Of a stretch of 53,199 nucleotides of DNA, positions 1-7,873 are shown one piece after another (position 1 is the stretch's first letter; every line of letters starts with the position of its first letter). Source of the DNA: Emcibacteraceae bacterium (GTDB lineage Bacteria; Pseudomonadota; Alphaproteobacteria; Sphingomonadales; Emcibacteraceae); assembly GCA_021774795.1 (NCBI GenBank), contig JAJFIR010000052.1, positions 1 through 53,199 of the forward strand. Direction: 5' to 3'. A program made the translations under genes and the position numbers. Under the pieces are notes generated by a model that saw nothing but the letters and a program-made list of their open reading frames with translations, was not told where the DNA came from and ran no database searches.

Positions 1-436
1 CACGCAGCTCATTTTCAAGATCAACACATTTTCTCAGAACCGCCTTTCGACTGGTGAGCAGGGCACGGATAAGATGACTATCAAAGCTTTTAACATGAAC
101 GCGGCTATACCAGCCCGTGCGCAGAATTTGTGCCATACCCCTCGCATCGTTCTTATCGGTTTTATTGCGCATCGCACTAAGCGCGGCGCTGACCTGTCGT
201 GCCTCAAGACAGATGACTTCAAAACCGGACGTCTGAAAACCATAGGTCAGATATTGTGTAAGCGTTCCCGCTTCAAAACCAACGCTATCAATATCCGCAT
301 TGAATGCCGTAATACAATCAATGATATCATCAACTTCAGATAAACATGTGCCTTCAAAACAAATCCTCCCCTTATCATCAATAATACAAATGGAAACAGA
401 ACGTAATGATACATCCAATGCTGTGTAATAATGCAT
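1..436 (-). CDS. IS110-family transposase, N-terminal part (runs off window)
   Basis: Open minus-strand frame of 145 codons with no stop before the window edge. The protein starts MHYYTALDVSLRSV and carries the RuvC-like DEDD catalytic signature of IS110 recombinases: D8 in ALDVS, E55 in GFEAG, and D94/D97 in NKTDKNDARG, followed by the usual RTGWYSRVHVKS stretch. The ATG at 436 is preceded by a strong AAGGAGAGG ribosome binding site. Known members act with a bridge RNA encoded in the element's non-coding end. The C-terminal Tnp_20-type domain with its catalytic serine would lie outside the window, so whether the gene is intact cannot be judged. Confidence 0.9.
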   Translation of the reverse strand, partial: MHYYTALDVSLRSVSICIIDDKGRICFEGTCLSEVDDIIDCITAFNADIDSVGFEAGTLTQYLTYGFQTSGFEVICLEARQVSAALSAMRNKTDKNDARGMAQILRTGWYSRVHVKSFDSHLIRALLTSRKAVLRKCVDLENELR

Positions 437-705
437 GATAACCTCTCCTTATAAATCAAACATAAAGCTTAACATCTTTATAAGCCCGATTACTCATGCT
501 TTGGGTCGATAGCAGTCATTCAGATTCAGATTAATACTCCGGTATAGTGATAAAAGGTCTTCTCATAAGTACTGTTTTAAGCACCGAAAATTCATAGTTT
601 TAAATAAAACAGAATAAATGCTATTAAAATAGTTATTCAATGGATTCAATGTATTATAGGTGATAATGAGCATAGATAAATCATAATAAAGCGGCTGATT
701 TCAAA
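437..705 (-). ncRNA. Non-coding left end of the IS110 element, candidate bridge RNA region
   Basis: This 269-base stretch lies between the broken tRNA and the transposase start and has no coding frame of note. IS110-group elements encode their bridge RNA here, in the same orientation as the transposase. Small inverted repeats are visible, for example CTATT/AATAG near 609-623. I could not fold it or identify the target- and donor-binding loops, so the RNA call rests on position and family knowledge only. Confidence 0.35.
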
Positions 706-744
706 TTAGGAATCTTGCGCTCTATCCACCTGAGCTACGGGACC
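706..744 (-). pseudogene. 5' half of tRNA-Arg(CCU), split in the anticodon loop
   Basis: Reading the minus strand from 744: acceptor 5' strand GGTCCCG, TA, D-arm GCTC/GAGC with loop AGGTGGATA, then anticodon stem CAAGA and loop TTCCTAA with anticodon CCT at 710-708. The 3' side of the anticodon stem should be TCTTG, but the sequence continues TTTGA, and no T-arm or acceptor 3' strand follows. The gene is therefore cut at the 3' side of the anticodon loop. Cause is most simply insertion of the adjacent IS110 element. tRNA-Arg(CCU) reads AGG only, so loss can be tolerated if tRNA-Arg(UCU) covers it. Confidence 0.8.
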
Positions 745-755
745 ATGAGAATGGT

Positions 756-784
756 GTTCTATCACACGGCAGAATAGTCTGCAA
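756..784 (-). promoter_or_regulatory. Candidate sigma-70 promoter of the tRNA-Arg gene
   Basis: On the minus strand TTGCAG (784-779) and TAGAAC (761-756) are separated by exactly 17 bases and lie just upstream of the tRNA 5' end at 744. If active, it would now transcribe the tRNA half, the IS110 non-coding end and the transposase, all on the same strand. Confidence 0.45.
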
Positions 785-1076
785 TAAGGCTTTTGAACAA
801 TGAAATTTTGAGTTTAGCTTATTCTTAAATCGAATGTTTTTAAAACCCGATTGCCCTATTTGATTAAAAAAATTCCTGTCAAAATCGCCGGTCAATTAAA
901 GATGATTGCTTCCAGGCTATACCCATGTTCACATACTGCATAAGTTTTATTCGTTTTTATTTTTGTTCAATTTAATTCAATGTAATTTATTTTTTGCAGT
1001 AAGATGAGGAGCGGTGAAAACTAATTGCTTCATAAACAATAAGTATAGAATAAGATATTGGTAGCGGAACATAACT
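785..1076. other. AT-rich intergenic stretch, no gene seen
   Basis: No convincing coding frame, RNA gene or repeat. It separates the tRNA remnant from the plus-strand oxidoreductase and presumably holds the promoter of the latter. A weak, incomplete resemblance to the 42-bp element described at 9936-9977 can be seen at 901-936, but I do not rely on it. Confidence 0.4.
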
Positions 1077-2099
1077 ATGGATAAATTTAAAATAGGTATA
1101 ATTGGTGCTGGCGGCATTGCAGATGTGATGATGGGTGCCTTTAAATTAGCGACGAATGTTGAAGTATCTGCCGTTACCAGTCGCCGCCTTGAAACAGCAA
1201 CCATGTTTGCAGATAAACATAATATCAGTGAAGTTTATCCTTCATGGCAGGAAATGATATTATCAAAAAATATTGACGCGATTTATGTGGCGACACCATC
1301 AAATATAAAGGAAGAAATCTGCATTGCGGCCGCAGGTTTAGGGAAGCATATTCTAGCGGAAAAACCATTTGTCAGTTTTTCTTCACTTGAAAAAATAACA
1401 AATGCGTGCAGGTCAAATAGTGTTGCCTTTTTAGACGGCACTCATTTCGTTCACAACCCCCGCACAAAACAAATTAAAGATAACATGGCATCGGAAATTG
1501 GGTCGCCAAAAGTCGTAAGGTCGACTTTTTATTATCCGCTCGAAGATACAAGCAACATTCGTTTCGATGTGTTTAAAGAACCTTTAACGTCGGTCGGCGA
1601 TTTAGGTTGGTATAACATACGGGCAATCGTTGAATTTCTTGATCCTGAAACTGAAATATTAAATGTTAAAGCAAGCCGGGAGGTGGACAATGAAACAGGT
1701 GCCATAGTGCGGGCAGGCGGCATTATCACCTATAAAGATGGCAAGACATCCACTTTCGATTTTGGCTTCGATTTGGGAGTTTGTCTGATGGATTTGGACA
1801 TTATTGGTGATCGGGGTCTTATTCGGCTTGATGACTTTGTCCTTGATTGGAAAAGTGGCCTTGGCTTTGATAATAAAGAACATGTTTTGGGATATTCCTT
1901 GCGGCAAGGTATGGAGGAGCCGAAAGATTGGACTTATATGCCGGTGCAAAGCGAAAAACCGCAAGCGGTAATAATGATCGAGAATTTTGCTAAAATGGCA
2001 ACAGACCCGTCGGGGAATGAGGCTATTGCATCAATAAATGCGTCGTTGAAAACACAAAAAATATTGGATGCTGTTTTTGAGGCGTGCGATGAGAATTAA
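1077..2099 (+). CDS. Gfo/Idh/MocA-family NAD(P)-dependent oxidoreductase
   Basis: A 340-residue protein with an N-terminal Rossmann fold starting IGIIGAGGIAD (residues 6-16) and the family's EKP motif at 95-97, in AEKPF, where the lysine contacts cofactor and substrate. A C-terminal alpha/beta substrate domain with GDLGWYNIRA follows, as in the GFO_IDH_MocA_C families. Members oxidise or reduce sugars, inositols and 3-keto sugars. The gene is convergent with glcF and the two coding regions overlap by four bases (2096-2099). Its place beside a sugar-oxidising cluster suggests a sugar or keto-sugar substrate, but this is inference. The ribosome binding site is weak (GGTAGCGG, spacing somewhat long). 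Confidence 0.88.
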   Translation: MDKFKIGIIGAGGIADVMMGAFKLATNVEVSAVTSRRLETATMFADKHNISEVYPSWQEMILSKNIDAIYVATPSNIKEEICIAAAGLGKHILAEKPFVSFSSLEKITNACRSNSVAFLDGTHFVHNPRTKQIKDNMASEIGSPKVVRSTFYYPLEDTSNIRFDVFKEPLTSVGDLGWYNIRAIVEFLDPETEILNVKASREVDNETGAIVRAGGIITYKDGKTSTFDFGFDLGVCLMDLDIIGDRGLIRLDDFVLDWKSGLGFDNKEHVLGYSLRQGMEEPKDWTYMPVQSEKPQAVIMIENFAKMATDPSGNEAIASINASLKTQKILDAVFEACDEN

Positions 2100-3373
2100 G
2101 CTTTCAATCCCACCGGTTTTTTACCGCCCGTAGCCCAATTTATCAACTCAATAGTATGAAGAGTAGGTATTTTAGTTCCGGAAGATAGTTGTACGATACA
2201 CCCAAGGTTGCCGGTGGCTATTACCTGTGCATTTGTAGCCTTTATGTTGGATAACTTACGGCTTCTTAGCCTTTTTGCGATATCGGGATGAGTAATATTA
2301 TATGTCCCTGCTGATCCACAACAAATGTGGCTTTCGTTTATGGCGTGTACTTTATATCCGGCCTGCTCGAGTAACTGCATTGGCAGATCAATAATTTTTT
2401 GACCATGCTTTAAAGAACACGCTGGATGGTAAGCGACACTCGGTAAATCTGATGATGTAACGTCGCCGAGCCCAATATCGGCGACGACCTCCGTTATGTC
2501 CTTAGCAAGGTCCGATATGGCATTTGCTCTTTCTGCGTAAATTGGATCGTCTTTAAACAAATAACCGTAGTCTTTTATAGTAGTGCCACATCCAGACGTA
2601 TTTATAACGATAGCATCTAATTTTCCGTTTACCAGTTCATCTGTCCATCCATCGATATAAGCTTTAGCGGTCTTAATTGAAATGTCTTCTTTTCCCATAT
2701 GTTGCGTGAGCGATCCACAACAGCCCATTGAGGGTGGTGCGACAATTTCTACACCGCGCCTCGATAAAAAATCCACGGTCGCCGTGTTGATGTTTTCTCC
2801 TATAACCCGTTGTACACATCCCGCGTGAAGTCCCATTCTATATTTTTTGGCACCGTTTGTTGCTGTAAGTGCTGCTACTTGGTCTATACTTTTTTGCGGC
2901 ATAAGTTCAAGCATTGCTCTAAGCTCTTTTGGCAATAACATTTTGACCGGTTTTGCAATGAACGAGAGCGATATTAGCCACTTGAGAATTCTTGGCCTGA
3001 CTAAAACATAAGCCAGACATTTTCTAAGCATTTTATCTTTGAGCGGACGCTGATATGTTTTTTCAATATGGTTTCTGGCATGATCGATCAGGTGCATATA
3101 GTCCACCCCCGAAGGGCAGGTTGTTACGCAAGAAAGGCAGGATAAGCATTTATCGATATGTTCGACCTCTACTTCGGTTGCGGCACGATCATTTTCCAGC
3201 ATCTCTTTAATAAGATAAATTCGTCCTCGCGGGCTGTCTAATTCATTGCCCAGCAGGATATATGTGGGGCATGTCGCCGTGCAAAAGCCGCAGTGGACGC
3301 AATTTCGAATTATACCTTCTGCATTTGCGGTTTTCGGGTCCCCTAACTGTGCTTTGTTAAACCTGGTTTGCAT
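2096..3373 (-). CDS. glcF: Glycolate oxidase iron-sulfur subunit GlcF
   Basis: A 425-residue protein with two ferredoxin-type 4Fe-4S motifs (C25, C28, C31, C35 and C76, C79, C82, C86) followed by two cysteine-rich CCG domains, visible as GCCGS around residue 218 and HPACSLKHGQ plus CCGSAG in the C-terminal third. This is the GlcF architecture: it takes electrons from the flavin subunits GlcD/GlcE and passes them to the respiratory chain. It is the last gene of the minus-strand operon, two bases after glcE. The length is usual for the family. The substrate of the complex may be glycolate, lactate or another 2-hydroxyacid. Confidence 0.93.
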   Translation of the reverse strand: MQTRFNKAQLGDPKTANAEGIIRNCVHCGFCTATCPTYILLGNELDSPRGRIYLIKEMLENDRAATEVEVEHIDKCLSCLSCVTTCPSGVDYMHLIDHARNHIEKTYQRPLKDKMLRKCLAYVLVRPRILKWLISLSFIAKPVKMLLPKELRAMLELMPQKSIDQVAALTATNGAKKYRMGLHAGCVQRVIGENINTATVDFLSRRGVEIVAPPSMGCCGSLTQHMGKEDISIKTAKAYIDGWTDELVNGKLDAIVINTSGCGTTIKDYGYLFKDDPIYAERANAISDLAKDITEVVADIGLGDVTSSDLPSVAYHPACSLKHGQKIIDLPMQLLEQAGYKVHAINESHICCGSAGTYNITHPDIAKRLRSRKLSNIKATNAQVIATGNLGCIVQLSSGTKIPTLHTIELINWATGGKKPVGLKA

Positions 3374-3375
3374 GT

Positions 3376-4530
3376 TTATCCACCAAGCCTTCTAGGATTT
3401 AGAATGTTTTTGGGGTCGAAAGCTTTTTTGACCTTCGTCATTATCATGTTGGTCGCGGCATCTTTTATATTTGTAAATGGGTAAATTGATGGATCACCTT
3501 CAGGTGTGCGAATAAGCCAGTAGGCCCCGTTTTCAATTTTTGGTATCTCGTCTGATGCCATCCAAATCAATCCGCCGGCCCAATCAAAATAATAGAAATC
3601 CGGCTTATGATGGTTGATTAAGTCAGGTGCATATGTCGCAGGAACACATATTTTCCACAGTGGTTTATCGGCTGGTGGGTGTGTTGGTGCCACATTACAA
3701 ATAACAGACCATATAAATTTGCTTTCTTCGGTTTCACGCAGGCTAAACGAATATTTATTTATTAGTTTCAGGATAGCGTCACTGCGTTCTTTTATGGAGA
3801 CAGAGGCCCCTTCCAGGCGCAGAATGGTCGTCGCACTGCCCTGTGAAATAGTTTTTGCGATATTCATCGGCAAATGCGCAAGACCACTTGTTTCAATTGG
3901 ACTCATCGCAATTCTTGACATTAATTGAATGGCTTGCTTATCATTTAATCCGTGAACTAGAAATGAAATTTCGGCCTCAGGTATAGGTGATAATTTTAAC
4001 GTAAATTCGGTGAGTGCGCCCAGCGTTCCATATGAACCGGCCATTAATTTGCTGATATCATAACCGGTAACATTTTTAACAACTTTACCACCAGATTTGA
4101 AGGTTTTTCCATACCCCGAAACGCCCTCAACACCCAAAATGAAATCTCTTGCGCCACCTCCTAAAAAGCGTTTAGGTCCCGATAAATTACAGCCAATGAT
4201 ACCGCCTATAGAACCCATATCTTTTTGATTTCCAAATAAGGGGCCATAGTCAGGAGGCTCAAACCTTAGTTCTTGATTATATTTCGCGAGCATATTCACA
4301 AGTTCTGATAGTTTCACTCCCGGTCCCAATGTTATGACCAATTCTTCAGGTTCATAGGAAGTAATTTGGTCAAATTTCTTTAACGATAAGATAGAGTCTG
4401 TTGCCATTTTTTGGCCAAGGTTAATGAGGCTGCCATTGGTGCGCACCTCCACTTTTTGACCACTTATAATATTATCACCGATAATTTCGGATACGTCGTT
4501 TGTAGTCTCTGGAAAATAAACGTTTGTCAT
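3376..4530 (-). CDS. glcE: Glycolate oxidase FAD-binding subunit GlcE
   Basis: A 384-residue protein with an N-terminal PCMH-type FAD-binding domain (VRTNGSLINLGQ, later GSIGGIIGCNLSGPKR and GGKVVKNVTGYDISKLMAGSYG). This is the shortened, catalytically supporting flavin subunit of the glycolate oxidase complex; the C-terminal region ends FDPKNILNPRRLGG, typical of the FAD-linked oxidase family. It shares one base with glcD (stop/start overlap at 4530), so the two are translationally coupled, and is followed two bases later by glcF. Confidence 0.92.
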   Translation of the reverse strand: MTNVYFPETTNDVSEIIGDNIISGQKVEVRTNGSLINLGQKMATDSILSLKKFDQITSYEPEELVITLGPGVKLSELVNMLAKYNQELRFEPPDYGPLFGNQKDMGSIGGIIGCNLSGPKRFLGGGARDFILGVEGVSGYGKTFKSGGKVVKNVTGYDISKLMAGSYGTLGALTEFTLKLSPIPEAEISFLVHGLNDKQAIQLMSRIAMSPIETSGLAHLPMNIAKTISQGSATTILRLEGASVSIKERSDAILKLINKYSFSLRETEESKFIWSVICNVAPTHPPADKPLWKICVPATYAPDLINHHKPDFYYFDWAGGLIWMASDEIPKIENGAYWLIRTPEGDPSIYPFTNIKDAATNMIMTKVKKAFDPKNILNPRRLGG

Positions 4531-6017
4531 TAGAAACGCGGTATATCAGGAAACAGGAGTTTACCACCATGCACGTGTATTTTACCCAGTTCCGCGCAGC
4601 GGTGCAGCGCGGGAAACATCTTGCCGGGATTTAAGCGGTGGTTTGGATCAAAGGCGCATTTCAGTCTTTCTTGCTGATTAAGGTCGGCCTCAGTGAACAT
4701 TTCATGCATCAGGTCGCGTTTTTCTACACCGACACCGTGTTCGCCGGTTAAGGCACCGCCCATTTCTACGCAGAGTTTCAAGATTTCCGCTCCAAATTCT
4801 TCCGCGTTTTCAAGCTCGCCCGGCTTATTAGCATCATAAAGTATTAATGGGTGTAAATTGCCATCACCGGCGTGGAACACGTTGGCAACCTTAAGCCCGT
4901 AATGCTCGGATAAGTCATTCATTTTTTGAAGTATTTCGGGAAGTTTTCTTCGGGGGATGGAGCCGTCCATGCAATAATAATCGGGCGATATCCGACCGAC
5001 CGCCGGAAATGCGGCCTTGCGTCCTGCCCAAAACCCGTCCCTTTCTTGCTCTGTATTACTTACTGCGATGGATGTTGCGTTCAGCTCTTTGGCGATATTG
5101 GAAACGCGGTCGATGAAATAGTCAACTTCGCTGGCGACGCCATCAAATTCAGCGATTAAAATCGCTGCCGCGCGCCTCGGATATCCGGGATGGCAGAAAT
5201 CTTCTGCGGCGTTAATAGCAATATTATCCATCATTTCCATTCCGGCAGGAATAATTCCTGCGGCTATCGTTTTCGATACACAAGCGCCCGCATTTTCCAC
5301 ATCGGAAAATCCAATAAGCATGGCTCTTGCTGTTTCCGGCTTTGGTAATATTTGCACAGTGACTTCAGTGATGATGCCTAGTAAACCTTCGGAACCGGTA
5401 AGCAGTCCTAAAAGGTCGTAACCACTTTCTTGTTGATATTTTCCACCAATCTCTAGTATTTCACCAGAAAGTAATACCAGTTTAATACCCAGTATATTAT
5501 TGGTGGTAAGTCCATATTTTAAACAATGTACGCCACCTGAATTTTCTGCGACGTTGCCACCGATTGTGCAGGCAATCTGACTAGAAGGGTCAGGTGCATA
5601 ATAAAACCCTTTTTCGCAAACGGCATCAGTAATGCCCAAATTGGTAACACCACATTCAACAACTGCGCAGCGATTTACATAATCAATTTCCAAAATGCGA
5701 TTTAGCCGAGAAAGTCCGAGCGTTAAACCATCCGCGAGTGGAAGTGCGCCACCGGAAAGTGATGTGCCTGCACCTCTCGCGACAACTTTAATATTGAGTT
5801 CATTACATATTTTTAATATTTCGCTGACTTGGCTTGTGGTGTTGGGTAAGGCAACAATCATCGGACTTTGTCGGTAGGCTGTTAATCCGTCACTTTCAAA
5901 AGCCTTTAGGCCATATTCCGATGTCACTATGCCTTCCTGGCCAAGCAAACTGGTCAACCGCTTGGTAAGTTCCGGCAATTGATCCAAAATACTTTGTTCC
6001 GGTTTTGGCATCTTCAT
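4530..6017 (-). CDS. glcD: Glycolate oxidase catalytic flavoprotein GlcD
   Basis: A 495-residue FAD-linked 2-hydroxyacid dehydrogenase. The PCMH FAD-binding domain contains VVARGAGTSLSGGALPL and the C-terminal domain has HAGDGNLHP and the metal/substrate region GALTGEHGVGVEKRDLM, both diagnostic of GlcD and D-lactate dehydrogenases. It oxidises glycolate or a related 2-hydroxyacid to the 2-oxoacid. It starts 23 bases after the MFS transporter gene and is first of the contiguous glcD-glcE-glcF set, so uptake and oxidation genes share a transcript. The substrate is not determined by sequence alone. Confidence 0.94.
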   Translation of the reverse strand: MKMPKPEQSILDQLPELTKRLTSLLGQEGIVTSEYGLKAFESDGLTAYRQSPMIVALPNTTSQVSEILKICNELNIKVVARGAGTSLSGGALPLADGLTLGLSRLNRILEIDYVNRCAVVECGVTNLGITDAVCEKGFYYAPDPSSQIACTIGGNVAENSGGVHCLKYGLTTNNILGIKLVLLSGEILEIGGKYQQESGYDLLGLLTGSEGLLGIITEVTVQILPKPETARAMLIGFSDVENAGACVSKTIAAGIIPAGMEMMDNIAINAAEDFCHPGYPRRAAAILIAEFDGVASEVDYFIDRVSNIAKELNATSIAVSNTEQERDGFWAGRKAAFPAVGRISPDYYCMDGSIPRRKLPEILQKMNDLSEHYGLKVANVFHAGDGNLHPLILYDANKPGELENAEEFGAEILKLCVEMGGALTGEHGVGVEKRDLMHEMFTEADLNQQERLKCAFDPNHRLNPGKMFPALHRCAELGKIHVHGGKLLFPDIPRF

Positions 6018-6040
6018 AAGATGGTCTCTTTACACATGCT

Positions 6041-7357
6041 TTATTCGCTTAATGCATTTTCCGCTTTTAGCTTAGCAATTCGGCGATCATTATACCAGAC
6101 ACCACCAAATATAACGAGCAAGGCAATGGGGAGTAGAGCAACCGTTTGAAAGGACTTTTCAGCAGCAAATATTAGTGAATTGGTGTGCTCGATGCTGCCT
6201 TCTGCCATCGCTGCAAATGCGTCTGCCCCGCCCGCGGCTTCCAGTTTCGCTTTATCATAAGCAGCACCGAGGATTGGCAAAACAATATATGTGGACATAG
6301 CTCCCGCAGAACCGATTAGACCAATTGTCCAGGCACCACCACGCGGATATCTTTCCGCAGCAGAAGCAAGCATCGTTGGCCACATAAAGCAAACACCTGC
6401 ACCCCATATTGTCGCGGCGATAATGCCGGTAACGGGCGAGTCCGCTACACTTAACATATAAAGCCCGACGCAGGTAAATAACGCAGAGAACCAAAGTAAA
6501 CCGACGGCCGAAATTTTATGAGCAATCGGGCCGGCAAAATGCCGCATTACAAACATTATACCACTTACATACACCAATAGCAGAATACCGCGCATACCAA
6601 CAGTATGGGTTAGCGCAAGGTCAACCCATTGACCGGGTGCAAGTTCTGATGCTGCCGTTAAGAACATGGCACCGAACCAAATGAAGAAACTGGGGCGTCG
6701 GAAAATTTCTTTGATCATATCGCCAAAGCTAACATCGAGATCAGAACTTTCAGTTTTTGGGAATTTCACGCCGATATTTAGTGCGCCAAATGCTATTGCT
6801 GGAATGAATATTAATGAAAGCGCTATTTGCCAGTTAAGGCCAGTGGAATTAACTGCAATCCCTGATAATCCACCGACCACCAAGCCAGCCGGCCACCATG
6901 CGTGCAGAACGTTTAATCGGTGCGTTTTATCCTCCGGGTAGAGTGCTGCTGTCGCAGGATTAATAGCGGATTCAACCAATCCCCATGCAATTCCCTTAAG
7001 CAGCATACCGAACCAAAGTGCCCAATAGATACCCATACCACTGGTGATATCGCCCGCAAAGATGAGTATTGCATTTCCAACAATTATTAGTGTTGCAGCG
7101 GCGGCGAGGGCGCGGCCCATACCAATTACGTCCATAAACGGGCTAACGCAAAAAAGCGTTATAGAAAATCCAAGAAATATAATGCCAAGAATTTGGCCGA
7201 TCATGGTTGCCGAGGTCGTAAAATCTATCGGATCGAGGAAATTTGATTTTAAATCGGCGGCCACCGTTGCGCCAAGCGACATTGAAACAGCTATGGTAAA
7301 AAGGGCAAGGATACATATCAGGAAAATTCTGCCGTTGTCATATTGTTCATTCGTCAT
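6041..7357 (-). CDS. Major facilitator superfamily transporter
   Basis: A 438-residue integral membrane protein with about twelve hydrophobic segments, a central polar loop around residues 200-220 (GVKFPKTESSDLDVSF) and a positively charged C-terminus. An MFS sugar or organic-acid carrier is the natural reading. It has a good ribosome binding site (GGAG eight bases before the ATG) and sits directly upstream of glcDEF in the same operon, so it may import the hydroxyacid that the oxidase consumes, or a precursor of it. Substrate assignment is inference from context. Confidence 0.88.
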   Translation of the reverse strand: MTNEQYDNGRIFLICILALFTIAVSMSLGATVAADLKSNFLDPIDFTTSATMIGQILGIIFLGFSITLFCVSPFMDVIGMGRALAAAATLIIVGNAILIFAGDITSGMGIYWALWFGMLLKGIAWGLVESAINPATAALYPEDKTHRLNVLHAWWPAGLVVGGLSGIAVNSTGLNWQIALSLIFIPAIAFGALNIGVKFPKTESSDLDVSFGDMIKEIFRRPSFFIWFGAMFLTAASELAPGQWVDLALTHTVGMRGILLLVYVSGIMFVMRHFAGPIAHKISAVGLLWFSALFTCVGLYMLSVADSPVTGIIAATIWGAGVCFMWPTMLASAAERYPRGGAWTIGLIGSAGAMSTYIVLPILGAAYDKAKLEAAGGADAFAAMAEGSIEHTNSLIFAAEKSFQTVALLPIALLVIFGGVWYNDRRIAKLKAENALSE

Positions 7358-7373
7358 TCTTTTAGCTCCGATT

Positions 7374-7811
7374 TTATTTTGAAAAACGTTCCTTCAAAGC
7401 GTTGAACCCACCCTGAAAAACATCATTTGCCACCATATTTTCTTTTTCTTCTTCTTCGCCGGGTGCTGTCGTAAATTCAGCCGTCCATTGAATATAAGTA
7501 CGCTCCCCGTCTGTAATGGGCCTTAGTTCAACAGACGCAATATAGTCATATAAACCTAGACCAGTATCAATCATGCTGTATGAGAATGAAAAATCAAGAT
7601 CTGATAAGGCAATTAGTTGTTCACGAACATTTTGCCCGTCTGCGAGATAGAAATTTCTTATGCACCCGACTGTGTCGGGGTGAAGTCCGTCTTCAATTTC
7701 ACTACGGTCAACGGCCGGGTGCCAATTGGGCATAGCGTTGTAGCCACGCACGACCTCCCATACTTTGTCTATGGGGGCGTCAATCACGGTTGTGACAAAT
7801 ACGTTAATCAT
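7374..7811 (-). CDS. SRPBCC-superfamily (polyketide cyclase/START-like) protein
   Basis: A 145-residue protein beginning MINVFVTTVIDAPIDKVWEVV, the typical first strand and helix of the SRPBCC ligand-binding fold, followed by NAMPNWHPAV and alternating beta strands. I chose the ATG at 7811 because GGAGAG lies four bases upstream; a longer frame to 7844 would add eleven residues without a binding site. Members bind hydrophobic ligands or act as cyclases; no catalytic residues can be assigned. It lies between the UPF0261 gene and the MFS gene in one operon, so a role in the same pathway is likely but unknown. Confidence 0.85.
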   Translation of the reverse strand: MINVFVTTVIDAPIDKVWEVVRGYNAMPNWHPAVDRSEIEDGLHPDTVGCIRNFYLADGQNVREQLIALSDLDFSFSYSMIDTGLGLYDYIASVELRPITDGERTYIQWTAEFTTAPGEEEEKENMVANDVFQGGFNALKERFSK

Positions 7812-7873
7812 AATTCTCTCCATATTGTTTACGAGCGAACACAAAAATTTATGTTCAACGGCTTCGTTATTCT

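Larger units (their letters stand above)
1..707 (-). mobile_element. IS110-family insertion sequence, left part only
   Basis: The element runs off the left edge of the window. What is visible is the upstream non-coding end (about 437-705) and the first 145 codons of a DEDD transposase on the minus strand. Its outer boundary is placed at about 705-707 because a tRNA-Arg gene is intact up to exactly that point and then loses its match. IS110-group elements normally have a long non-coding left end upstream of the transposase and no terminal inverted repeats, which agrees with what is seen. The exact end base is inferred. Confidence 0.75.

Noticed and set aside
437-744. Group I intron in tRNA-Arg(CCU), as known in some alphaproteobacteria
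   Set aside because: The anticodon-loop break is in the right place, but no group I core blocks are seen, no 3' tRNA exon follows, and an IS110 transposase begins immediately downstream.
901-936. Possible third copy of the GATGA...TTCAC element upstream of the Gfo/Idh/MocA gene
   Set aside because: Only the two ends match and their spacing is five bases shorter than in copies A and B; it could be chance in AT-rich DNA.
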